The translations under genes and the position numbers were made by a program. Below are positions 32,404 to 42,593 of a stretch of 64,000 bases of DNA, piece after piece; the stretch's first letter is position 1; the number at the start of each line of letters is the position of its first letter. The DNA lies in NCBI GenBank assembly GCA_000827495.1, contig KN817588.1, positions 89,720 to 153,719 of the forward strand. Reading direction: 5' to 3'. The notes beneath the pieces are model-generated. The model worked only from the letters and a program-made list of their open reading frames with translations. It did not search any database and was not told the DNA's origin. This DNA is from Hypholoma sublateritium FD-334 SS-4. Lineage: Eukaryota > Basidiomycota > Agaricomycetes > Agaricales > Strophariaceae.

Positions 32404-32412
32404 AATATATAG
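32404..32412 (+). promoter_or_regulatory. TATA-like box before copy F
   Basis: AATATATAG lies about 130 bp upstream of copy F's ATG. Downstream, the segment with ACTTTGACCCAGCTTTCGCC (about 32477-32500) is shared with the region before copy D, which supports a common promoter or 5' leader. Confidence 0.4.
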
Positions 32413-32537
32413 GAACTCTGCGACGCCCACCCCAATCACTTCGCCAACGCTGCAGGAGATTTTACTTTGACAAAACTTTGACCCAGCTTTCGCCTCCTTA
32501 CTCTTTCACACTGTGATTTCCATAGAAGCTCCACAGC

Positions 32538-33459
32538 ATGTCTATATCCGTCAACACCAACTCCTCTGGCTTGTTTTCAGGAAGTAAGCGGGTCATTATC
32601 AACGGGGGATACTATACCCAGACAAGCGAGTGTCAAAGTAGATGTCATGGTATTCAACATGGTATGTCCAGAGCTATATGATTGACATTCACTTCATATT
32701 TGAAAAGGACTGGAGCGCCTGTTACGGGTAGTCGACACCAACACTTTCCATAATTCGGTTTCACAGAAGGAGACCTCAAGAAATGTACCTCAACAATATG
32801 CAGAAGTTCTTAGAAGAACCATGGACTGGGCCAGGGATCCACAGGCTAAAGAACATATCCTACGAGTTCATGGGTCGTCATGCACGTCCTCAATTGCGCA
32901 AGCCGTTGCCGGCTTTCAGGAGCAGGACCATCTGTCCGTCGCTACGTATTTTGTGGGAAAACATCCTAATAACGAAGATATACGCACTCGGTTCATCTCC
33001 ACAATTGCTTATCAACTCGGCCTTTCCTTTCCAACAGTGCGCGAAGACATTGAAAACTTGGTCGCACATGATCCAACCATTCTCTCGCGTTCAGTTTCCT
33101 CCCAGCTTGATACTCTGATTTTACAGCCCTTTGCACCATTCCTATCCGTCCCCGACGGTGTGGTCATTGGTCAATATAATCCAGCTTTAATAATTGTTGA
33201 TGGATGCGACTACCTCGACATGTATACCCGGACGCACATTATTAATGCACTTCTCGGAATCGCGAAACAGTTTCCCCTACGCGTTCGCATCCTCCTGTTC
33301 ACCAAATCGTCAGCTCGGATAACAACGAGCCTCAGTTTGGGCGTAGAGGATGGATCAGTAATGGAGATTGGATTCGACGATGAACGGTCCGTTGGTGATA
33401 TTTTCACAAAGATCTGGAACAGAATAAAGAGATTCACGTCAACAAATGGTCGTGCATGA
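32538..33459 (+). CDS. NACHT-like protein, copy F
   Basis: Exons 32538-32661 (124 nt) and 32708-33459 (752 nt); intron 46 nt, GTATGT...TGAAAAG, phase 1; product 291 aa. Exon 1 reads SSGLFSGSKRVIINGGYY and is nearly the same as copy D's. The P-loop position is HGSSCTSSIAQAVAG, Walker B LIIVDGCDYLD, and the end is GDIFTKIWNRIKRFTSTNGR. Comparing 47 aligned codons with copy D (33016-33156 vs 21655-21795), I count 17 silent and 4 replacement differences, so both have been under protein-level constraint. It lies tail to tail with GC-rich copy R9. Truncated copy H at 48.3 kb is its closest relative. Confidence 0.85.
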
Positions 33460-34150
33460 CGCACGTTGCACATATCACCGTGAGTTTCACGTTTTTTTGT
33501 TTGAGATGGCCGTTTTAATTTTGTTAACGCGTTTACCAAGCCTGCTTGTCTGTGCCCACCGTGGTACGAATTTCTTTCTTTACAGCTGTTTTTCACCTGG
33601 ACTGGCAATTTTCTTTTATTCGTTGTCTTACCATTGCCTGCATCATCGTAAGCTTTATTATTTTCATCTGTAAGGTTGGTGTAGCTTTGTTAATAGATTG
33701 ACGCAGACTTCCTCGTCCGTCCTAAATGACACCATAATATTCGCTTTCCCTTTGCTCTATTTAAGCAGCGCTGCGCGCAGACACCGTTGAGATGATCCTT
33801 AATACGTCGTGACAGTGCATTTTTGTATTTTATAGTTCATGTTTCGGGACGAACTACCACACCGGGCGGTTAATTTAAGGTACGCCGAAAGGTAATAGAA
33901 ATAATCGTGGCGCCGTGGTCATAGTACTAGGCGTTGCCCAACGCGCATCCTCTCCGGCACAGCCCAGCTCCTACGCGCGCAGTGCCCTGCACGCCTCCGC
34001 ACATCTGCCCTCATCCCCGCACGCGATGTGCAGTGCAAACGCAATGTCGATAGTCAGGGAAGTAGAGTGGTCGCCGCTGGACAGACCGGCCCGATGAGCG
34101 CGCCTGTCCTCCGCAGCTCAAGTTGAATATACGCGGTGGGTGGGACATAC
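33460..34150. repeat. 3' flank of copy F, inverted duplicate beside copy H
   Basis: The post-stop text (GCACATATCACCGTGAGTTTC), GAGATGGCCG, TTTAATTTTGTTAACGC, TTTACCAAG and CTGTTTTTCA is matched on the minus strand by 48320-48190. From 33840 the TTCATGTTTCGGG and GGCGCCGTGGTCATAGTAC text equals 11390-11490. The shared repeat with CCGCTGGACAGACCGG follows. Confidence 0.7.
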
Positions 34151-35666
34151 CACTGCTCACATCATGATATATGCATGGTGAGCGACTACGCCGTCCTCGA
34201 CGCATCGCATCACCGCTCCACAGCAACGGCTGTCCCGCGCCCTGTCAGCCGCCCACCAGAGCCCATCCGCGTAGCGCCCTCCGTGCCTCCGCACGCGCCG
34301 CGGCCTGCGCCTGCGCTTCGACATACGCCCTGCGCTGCGGCGGTGGATGTTGTAAGTGCGCCTTTTCGTAATCCGCATCATGCGTAGGCGGAGAGAAGAC
34401 AGACACGGCGGGGGCGGGAGGAAATACCGCGGCGTGCGTACGCATGCGCTTCGATAGGTGCTCCCGCGTGCTCGCGTCGGTTTCGGCGGGGGGTTTACAC
34501 CCACGGGCGGACGCGGGAGGACTCGTGTGCGGCACAGGCGCGGGGCGCAGCACGTTAGACCGCGTCATGGGAGAGATATGCACCTCCCCGTCATCCCCAT
34601 GCTCATCACCCCCACCGCGCGGCTCCCCACCTCCCCCCTCGATGCTTTTGCACACCGCGCGCAGCATCACTCCTCCAACTGTACGCGCGGCCTCGACTGT
34701 GAGCGCGCGTGCGAGGCGGAGGGTGAGGCGCACGCGGGGGTGGCGGGGAGGCCGGTGAGGAGGGCGAGGGCGGCGGCGGGTATGGGGGACGGGTCGGCGG
34801 CGGGAGTGGGTGTCGCGGACGGGGGGAATGTGGGTGATGGGATCGGCGGGCCGGGCAGGATGGATGCGGGCGATGGGATGGATGGCGAGGATGGGACGGA
34901 CGCGCGTGGTGGGTTGTATGGGAAGGGCAGGAACGCGTGGGGGGGAGGACCAGCGCGGCCAGGGACGCGGGGGGTCGGTGTGGGGGCGCTGTGGCGCTGT
35001 TTATGCGCGTGGATTTGGAGTTGGAGCTGGTGGGGTGCGCTACAGGAGGCGGAGGCGGCGGCGGCGGCGAGGTGCGTTCGACGACGGCGCGCACGGTCGC
35101 GGGAGACACACCTGGCGTAGCAGGTACTGCGAGCGCCGTGTGCGCGAGCAGGGCGCGAGACAACGTCGACGATGGCACCACCTCGGCATGCCGAACGGCG
35201 GTGGGCGTCGAGATTGGGGAACGCTCACCCGTTAACGCACGGACGAACTTCACCACGCCCGGCGCCGCGCCCGTGTCGAGAGCTTGTGCTAGTGTGCGCG
35301 CGAGCGCTCCATGGTCCGCGACGGGACACGCACGTAAGACGTGCCCCGTCGCACGCACCAACAGCTCCGAGCGCTGTTCGCCTGGGGGGACCTGCTTGGA
35401 ACATCCACGGTGGGGGTGTGCTGACGTACGTGACACCGCAGCGTCATTCCCGTCCCCTCCCACCTCGCCCGCAAGGAGTCTGCTTCGTCATCGTCCACAA
35501 TACTGTCCTCCCTCGAGCTCCGCCTGGTACAACTGCCCGGCTGCCGCGGCGCACCTCATGTGCTCGTGCTCCCCGTCTGGCGCGTCGTGCCCCGCGCGTA
35601 TGCGTTCCCGTTTGCTGCTGGCTTTCTTGGTTGGGACTTGGTGGGCCCGGACCTAGTTCGCGCCAT
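34150..35666 (-). pseudogene. decayed copy R9 of the GC-rich MARTRSGP family
   Basis: Starts at ATG 35666 (MARTRSGPTKSQPRKPAANG) and is soon out of frame. Repeat 2 (GEQRSELLVRATGHVLRACP, then HGALARTLAQALDTG and GVVKFVRALTGER) is intact in a minus frame that stays open from 35463 to 34606, and a proline-rich linker follows. The C-terminal helix appears in another frame near 34730-34640 (MRLTLRLARALTVEAARTVG, then GVMLRAVCKSIEGG) and continues to an AQAAARAEARRALRG tail near 34310-34260. Acidic run 1 and repeat 1 are missing. It is tail to tail with copy F. Confidence 0.6.
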
Positions 35667-35669
35667 TGA

Positions 35670-36680
35670 GAGGTGGTTGGTGCAGATGCAGGCGTGGTGC
35701 GCGAATTGGAGGCGCGTTTGGTTGATATGGATCGGAGAGATCAACTCAAAGGACGCACGCCGAAAAAACGCGGCCGGAGTAATCATTTTCGTGGGAGATG
35801 TGTCGTCCGCCGTGGCAGCTGCCGCCAAGGCGCCTCTTTCCGATTATCGACGTTCCCAAACCGCTGTGTCCCGCTCAGTCTATCCCGTTGGCCGGCGTCG
35901 TCGCCCCGCGTACGGTTCAACCGGATAACAAATGACCTGCGCGGATGGCGCCGCAGATGCGTGACAACCACACGCGCTGAAGGGATATAGGGTGCGTCGA
36001 TCGTTGAATACGCCGCTGTGACGAGCCAGCGTTCAAATTCACAGCTCACCGTTCAGTAAATATTTTCGGACCGTGTACCTGCGGCGCATCCGACCGTGAT
36101 TCAAACGCCGCGTTCTCCTTGTCATTTTATCACACAGTCTTTAATCTCATGAATTTACAGGGGTGTGACGCAGGGCGCTCGGCCTTGATGCGACTTCAAA
36201 TATAATCCGTTGTGCAAAGGTGTGCAATGGTGTACGAATTGCCGATTCTGTGCGTCAATCGGACTGAGGTAGACATAGTTGGGGTTAAATATGTTTACAT
36301 GTCCGGCGCAGCCGCCCGTGACTCAGACACCGCCTTCTCCTTGTTATTCAATCATGCAGTCTCTTGCTTCTTTCCTTGGGTTTATGTCCACCAATACGCA
36401 ACGTGGGACGTGTACTGAAGAGCCGCTGAGTGGGAAAACGATGACGCGTCTAGGTCATCCCAGACTTCACAGAGGCCCAGGAACTCTCAACAGTGAGAAT
36501 TACCTCGATAACTTAAGAACGTTCCCGTCTGCACGTATTTCTCGGTAACTAAAGAACACCCTCCGCCGTCACGGTGGTAAGTCAAAGGTGGCTGGCATAG
36601 CTTTGGTGCTACGCTCTAGGACATCTATCGCTCTCTTCGGGATCGCAAGTACTAATAAGTTTCAATAGTTACAACAGCAT
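35670..36680. repeat. 5' flank repeat of R9 (copy 2 of 3)
   Basis: Shares GACCTGCGCGGATGGCG, a CAGTAAAT block, GTGTACCTGCGGCGC, GATGACGCGTCTAGGTCAT, CCCAGGAACTCTCAAC and AAGAACACCCTC with 14660-15235, in the same order. The R9 side (35745-35810) is the usual flank reading AGVIIFVGD on the plus strand. Confidence 0.65.
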
Positions 36681-37008
36681 ACATTACCAATTTTTCTCGC
36701 GTATCGGGGGCCACGGTGCTTCCTCGCTTCCTCTGATATTGTCCATCATTTCTGTCAGGCGATGCCGCAATGGTAATTTTGCTTCGAGGAAATCAGTACC
36801 ACTAGGGTGGTGGTGATGTTGATGGTGAATACAATTAAGTACCTGCAACGTTGAGGAAGGTGCAACCGTCGATGACAGTATTGTTGGCGGAGTCAAGCCT
36901 GATGATCTGCAGGACATAGGGGTTATAGGGCGCTCGGCCTTCATGCGGCTTCAAAGATAATCTGCTGTGCAATGGTGTGCAATGCTGTACGAATTGCCGA
37001 TTTTGTGC
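36173..37008. repeat. pair of 81-bp direct repeats enclosing ~670 bp
   Basis: Copies at 36173-36253 and 36928-37008 share GGGCGCTCGGCCTT, ATGCG, CTTCAAA, GTGTGCAATG and TGTACGAATTGCCGATT, with about ten differences. The enclosed DNA includes the second half of the 5'-flank repeat and shows no gene. This could be a small tandem duplication or the termini of an old element. Confidence 0.75.
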
Positions 37009-38597
37009 TTGTCGTTATTCCGTCCAGGATGCTCTATTTGATCTTTGGCCTCTGTAGCTAGTGTGTTGACCAACTATTGTATTGAATTTATCCTCTGCCA
37101 TCGTCGCACCAGCCTGATCCAGGCCCGCACGACATGACCTTGATGCCCTGATTTCCGGTCTCTGGCGTCCCCAAAATAAGGAGAGGAAAAAGAGATCTGC
37201 TTCATAAATGTTTAGTGTGTTTCAGACGATGTAGGAAATGGTTATTCCCTATGCACGGACATCGACAGGCTCCAATGAGCCTCAGACACGCCCTCAAAGC
37301 ACGAAGACATCACGCGCGCGACTCAGACGTGCCATGATCATTGCGTCACACCTATTTTGAGCATGTGCGTTTAATATCACTCTGCCGAAACCTCGCGATC
37401 GACCTCGAGCGCGCCACTCCAACCCAAAAGCAACGAAATCATCCCCATACACCGACGCACCGGCCACGCCAAGTCGCGTATCGCCTCCATAAAGACACGC
37501 GCACAAGAGCACGCACTCCGATCACGCCAACGCCTGATCCGCCTCGCGTGCGCCCGACTCCCGAGCCGCAACGTCCTCCCCCTCGCCCAAGAACTGTGCC
37601 GGTGATGTTTCTGCTGAATTTGCACCTATCCCGCGCTGTGCCGGCCCATATGGCAGAGCAATTTTCTCACCTTCGAGTACTTTCCGCTCCACCTCCCCTC
37701 TCGAGCCTTTGCTGCTCCTTTTCATAGTATAAAACACCTGTAAAATTGTCTACTTAAAATCAGTGAACTTGATATCCACTCTTCTAGGTCTTCCCCTCCT
37801 GTCAGTCTCCCCTCCCCGCCAGAAACCAGTGCGACGCCACAAAGATACAAAACGAAGAAGTTATTTTTATTATTTGCTACGCTATTTTTATCGAACCCAT
37901 CCCACGCGCCCACTAAACCGTTCGCGTCCCACCGTAAATTCTAAGGAAATATCCTATCCATAGCGTGTACGCTTGGAGACTCGCGTTCTCGACCCCTTCT
38001 CCCTGTCCACCGGAGTCACCGTCACTGCAACGATCCTCGTATTTAGGTGTGTTTTTCGCTTTGTCATCTCTCGCCTCGTCCAGGCCTACTTTCTGCGCTC
38101 CCTGAGCTCCTTGCGCCTCGTAGATAGATACACACGTCCTCATGTCGCTCATACGCACCAGCATTTCCACATCCTCTCCCGCCCCGCAGCCAGACGCACG
38201 GTGAGAAGGCGCTAAAGCTGGGACAGCCCTTGCATGCGCTTGCTTCCGTTCCGCGAACTTGAAGCTCGACGTGGGATGCGGCCCACACACCGAGGCGCGC
38301 TGTATCGATCCGGGGGGAAAGGTACTTATTCGAAGTGGTGCGGTAACACGGTGCGCGAGGTGGATGCGGGCTTCGCCGCACAGCCGCTGCGCTGTGCCCC
38401 ATCCCCGCCGTGTATTTCGCGCTAATCGCGCTTGTGCTCACCCGCGACTTCCGCCAGCGGCGCCGTGCATTTGATCTACGAAGTTGCTGTACTCCGCACC
38501 CACTGATGAGCGTGTGCCCATGGAAGCGCGGCGGGCCCTGCTGTTGGAGGTGGCGGACGGTATGGATTAATACGGCGCGACACACAAGCCAGCACAT
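37009..38597. other. no supported gene
   Basis: Contains copy 3 of the dispersed repeat (38083-38150) and a TATA-like TAGTATAAAAC at about 37727 with no clear gene after it. Open frames present here have no recognisable content. Confidence 0.4.
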
Positions 38598-38995
38598 CGG
38601 GGGTGCCCAGATATAAATGTCTGCAGTATGTGAATATTCATGACAATTGAATATTTAAAATATATCAGAAAATAAAAACAAGTTAACTATTTAACGTACT
38701 GCATAAGGTCGAGCACAGTAGTATATATAAAATACTGTCGTACAGAGTAGATTAACATTTATAGTATAGAATATATTGAATAAAAAGATGGTATGTACGT
38801 TCTCGGGTATTTGAAAATTTGTAAGAGGTCTACTATTTTTTTATATTTTGAATGAAAAACAATTGAGTATTGTTCCGGTACTTTACATGTGTGATTTCGT
38901 CGAACATTCATTTATATTTTAAATACTCTCTAATTTTTGATTGTCTAACTAGAGGGTATTTTAGATATAAAGACATTTATATCCGGGCACCCCCG
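38598..38995. mobile_element. 398-bp AT-rich MITE with ~25-bp terminal inverted repeats
   Basis: The left end reads CGGGGGTGCCCAGATATAAA followed by TGTCT. The right end is its reverse complement with one mismatch (CCCG for CCCA) and ends at 38995. The interior is very AT-rich and has no gene. No convincing target duplication is visible (left flank AGCACAT, right flank AAATGCA). Confidence 0.8.
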
Positions 38996-39202
38996 AAATG
39001 CAGGCTGATGGCCTGTGCACGTGACACGTGCTTGCGGGAACGAGGATCGACGCTACATCTCGCGTCAATATATATTGACAGAGGGCCGAATGGAGTTAAG
39101 TAATCCCGGTTTTTATTTACACTAACCTTGAGATCCTTCGTCACGCTCCCATCCTACGAAGTTCCAGTGAATCTTAACACATACCGCCAACATACCGCCT
39201 TG

Positions 39203-39264
39203 CAGTGGAGGGAATTTCAATTACACACGCGAGTCTCTCAGTCGCGTCAGCCAAGGCGGTATGT
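39203..39264 (+). pseudogene. orphan exon-1 scrap of the NACHT-like family
   Basis: About 60 bp match the end of copy A's first exon including its donor: GTGGAGGGAATTTCAATTAC, CACGCGAG, CTCTCAG and CCAAGGCGGTATGT. No second exon follows within several hundred bases; the next family member, copy G, begins at 39656 with its own exon 1. Confidence 0.65.
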
Positions 39265-39655
39265 TTAAGCTACGTAAATTCATTTATATAGGACGGTTCG
39301 TCCGTCACGCGTCAGAATCCCATATGTGGACAGGGTGTAAGATCGCGCGTAATCAATCACTACATATATATGGGGAGATTTAGCGGATGAGCACTTTCAT
39401 ATACACGACTCCCTCGCGTCTCTGTGAGTGGGATTGGAAGTTGGTACATTACTGTCTCTGCTAACTTGCCCTCTGACCGTATCTGGCTCCTGAACCTCGA
39501 CCACACCATAGGCAGCTCAACGACCCTCGACTCGGCTACTTCACAGGGGCTCACCATACTTGCTATCCGAGGTATCCCAAAGAAGAGAGAAGGTAGGTAT
39601 ATCTGTTCCATTCTTTCCTCTCTTATCCTCATTATAGCACAGGTGACACCACACT

Positions 39656-40581
39656 ATGTCAGTACCCCAGAACACCAGCTCTTCTGGTTTGTTTACAGGA
39701 AGTAGCAATGTTAGTATCAGCGGGGGGAACTTCAACTATATCCAAATATGCGAGTGTGAAAGTCGTGATGTTCAAAATGGTATGTAGCGAGTCTTCTAAA
39801 ATTTACTTGCAATTCACTTCATATTTGCGAAGGATGGGAACGCCTTTTCCAGAACATCGACACCAACGCCATTCATAATTCGCTTACGCGCAGAATGACC
39901 TCTAAAAGTGTCCCTCAAAAATATGAAGCACTGCTCTGGAGGATCATGGATTGGGCCAGAGATTCACAAGTAATTGAACACTCGCTGTGGGCTTATGCGT
40001 TACCAGGCGCGTCCTTCATGGCTCAGGCCGTGTCCAACCTTCACGAACAAAACCATACACCACTTGCTACTTACTTTGTGGGAAAAGACCCGGATAACGA
40101 GGACGTTCGGGAACGGTTCATTCCAACAATTGCATATCAACTTGGCCTATCCTTTCCAAGAGTACGTGAATATATTGGAAACACTGTCGCACACGATCCG
40201 GCCATTTTGTCGCGCTCCGTTTCCCATCAACTTGAGTCTTTGATCCTACAACCCCTAGCACCAATTCTGTCGGTTTCTGACGGTGTGATCGATAGCCAGC
40301 ATCGTCCAACTTTAATAATTGTCGAGGGATGTGACTACCTCGATGATTATACCCGGTCGTGCATTGTCAACGCACTTCTCAGGATTGCCCAACAATATCC
40401 GCTCCGCGTTCGAATCCTACTATTCACAAAATCGTCGGTTAGGATAGCGACCCTCGCCTCAGGTTTAGAGAGCGGATTGGTCGCTGAGATAGGCTTTCAC
40501 GATGAACGGTCCATCTATGCCATTGTTGAACAAGTCTGGAAAAGACTGAAGAATGTGGTGCGAATACATTGTCGTGCGTGA
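39656..40581 (+). CDS. NACHT-like protein, copy G
   Basis: Exons 39656-39779 (124 nt) and 39833-40581 (749 nt); intron 53 nt, GTATGT...GCGAAG, phase 1; product 290 aa. Exon 1 carries SSSGLFTGSSNVSISGGNF. Exon 2 opens GWERLFQNIDTNAIHNS. The P-loop position is the most altered in the family (WAYALPGASFMAQAVS: glycine-lysine-serine core gone and the leading HG replaced). The downstream parts are normal for the family (FIPTIAYQLGLSFP, DPAILSRS, LIIVEGCDYLDD). Note VEGCD: the Walker B aspartate itself is glutamate here. It ends KRLKNVVRIHCRA, followed by the conserved GCCGTGAGTATC. The frame is fully open, so the gene may be expressed as a non-catalytic protein. Confidence 0.8.
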
Positions 40582-41290
40582 TGAACATATTGCCGTGAGT
40601 ATCGCTTGTTCTTTTCGGATGGTCATGACATTATTAACGCATTCACGTAGCCTGCCTGGTCCACTTAGATTTCTTTTCTTTTTGTCTGCTTTCTTGCATA
40701 GAATCGCAATATTGTTTCGTCGTCCCACTGTCGTCTATAACATCGTGAGTTTCATTATTGTTTCTGTAAGATAGAACTATATTTGTTGACATATTTACAG
40801 CCCGCCTGGTCCGCTGACAATGTTGTATCTAACATCTCTGTACTTAACCGTCTTGTTTCAAATGACCTCCTACTCATCGAAATGTATTTTAGTAGTTTAT
40901 GTCTTGGGACGGGACTATAGGACCGGGTAGTAGTTGTTGCGATATACGGAAAGATAACTATGAAAAGCGGGATGCGGACAGATGTGCGTCCGCCCAGACG
41001 CGTTGGCAGCACCCACTTACGCGCCTGGATTAAGTACAGCAGCGTCGACCGTGCGCGCAGCGTCTGCTGAAAGCTTATGTGAACAGACTCTCACCGGCAC
41101 CCCGCATTGGCCCCTCTAACTCGCACACCTCGCGCAACCAATCTATCTGCTCAGCGCCCCACTCGCATATGTACTTTACGCAGGAAGCACCGTGGAGACC
41201 TCCCGTACGCCTGCTGTGGCGTACAGACTGCGGCTGTGCGAGTCCGTTCCTCATCCAAAGGCGGATATGGTGAGCGGCGAGATACAAGTA
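40582..41290. other. 3' flank of copy G, no gene
   Basis: Contains the conserved post-stop GTGAGT (40595) and text partly similar to the flanks of F. No supported gene. Confidence 0.4.
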
Positions 41291-42090
41291 CACACGCCTT
41301 GAGCGGCGTTTAACCATACACGGCGACCCGCTCCGTGCGCACCACCATGCGCACCCACCGCGCCCCAGCACCTACGCAACGACTCCCCGCGTCTCGTCCC
41401 CCGCCTCTCCCGCCCCACGCGCTCCCATCCGGCCCGCACGCACCGCCACCGGCATCCATTCCACCACCTGCGCCCGTCCCTCCGCCTGCGTTCATTCCGT
41501 CGGGCCCGCGGCTCACTCCCGCACCCGTCCCGTCCCCGACCGCCGCCGCCTCCACCGCCGTCCCACCCACCCCCCACCCAACCGCACACGCCCTCGCCCT
41601 CCTCGACGGCTTCCCCCCAGTCGCCCGCGTGCACCTCGCCTCCACCTCGCATGCGCGCTTGCAGCCAACGCCGCGCGTACAGGTGGGGGCGTGGTGCTGC
41701 GCACGGTACGCGCGCGGATGCAGGAGCGGCTTGGTGAGGAGGGCGATAAAGACGGGGAGGTGCGTATTTCTCCCATGGCGCGTGTCTGCTCGCCACGCGC
41801 TGCTCCTCCGCCGCGCACGAAGCCTGGACCCCGCATCGACGTGCGGGTGTAAGCGCACCGTAAGCCATGAGCCAGCGGCCGAGCACCCAGCCAAACGCGT
41901 CAGCGGTGTTCCTCCTCCTCCCTCCGGCGACGCGTCTGGCTCCGCGCTCCCTGCGCGTTATGATGCGCATACAGACAAGGCTTTTTTCCAACAGCCCGAG
42001 ACGCAGACACAACAAAGGGCGTACATCGAAGCGCAGGTGCAGGCCGCGGCGTGCGCGAATGCGCGGAAAGATGGATGTCCCTCATAGTGA
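41290..42090 (+). pseudogene. decayed copy R10 of the GC-rich MARTRSGP family (C-terminal half)
   Basis: A plus-strand frame open at 41335-42087 covers a proline-rich linker, HALALLDGFPPVARVHLAST and a frameshifted C-terminal helix (HARLQPTPRVQVGAWCCARY). A second frame then gives the SGxALPARYDAHTDKAFFQ tail and a closing helix (QRAYIEAQVQAAACANARKD, 42016-42075). The N-terminal half is absent. It is the first copy, from the left, to lie on the plus strand. Confidence 0.55.
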
Positions 42091-42446
42091 ACTTCCAGAC
42101 GGGTACGGGCTGGATGAAGACTCCGTAACCTCTTCCTGGAAGCCTACGTAGTGCGCACGTCGGTCGCATACCACTCCGTCAGGCTGTTGTAGAAGGGTCG
42201 CGTTCCCACGGCCTTTATATTGGCGATGCATACTAGCGTTATCCAATGCTGGTCTGTGCCTCAGTACACGGCTTGCCCGAGCCGTGAAGGAAGGGCAGAA
42301 GGGAAGAGACGCGCTGTGCCTCGCAGAAGAGCTCGCAATAAGGAACGCCTCAACTTGTACTAATTCCTCATGAGCGGGCCTGTTTGCGTGAACTTTCCGA
42401 GAAATGGACTGCTAATTGTCTCATGGCGGCTTGGTGTCGCCCTCCC

Positions 42447-42457
42447 AAAAATATAAG
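42447..42457 (+). promoter_or_regulatory. TATA-like box before the Trp-rich gene
   Basis: AAAAATATAAG lies about 140 bp upstream of ATG 42594, within the usual range for fungal promoters with a short 5' leader. Confidence 0.4.
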
Positions 42458-42593
42458 CCGCTACACCGTACACGTAAACGCATTTGATCCGTCGGATGCA
42501 GTGGGATTTCACGCAGCACAGCATTGGAAATCCGCACAGCATTGCACAGCATATTATCTTCAAGTCACATAAAGGCTCTGCGCGCGAAAATGG

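Noticed and set aside
39424..39705. 93-codon plus-strand frame just upstream of copy G
   Set aside because: It overlaps copy G's first exon in another frame and reads no family motif. It could be an upstream exon, but nothing supports it.
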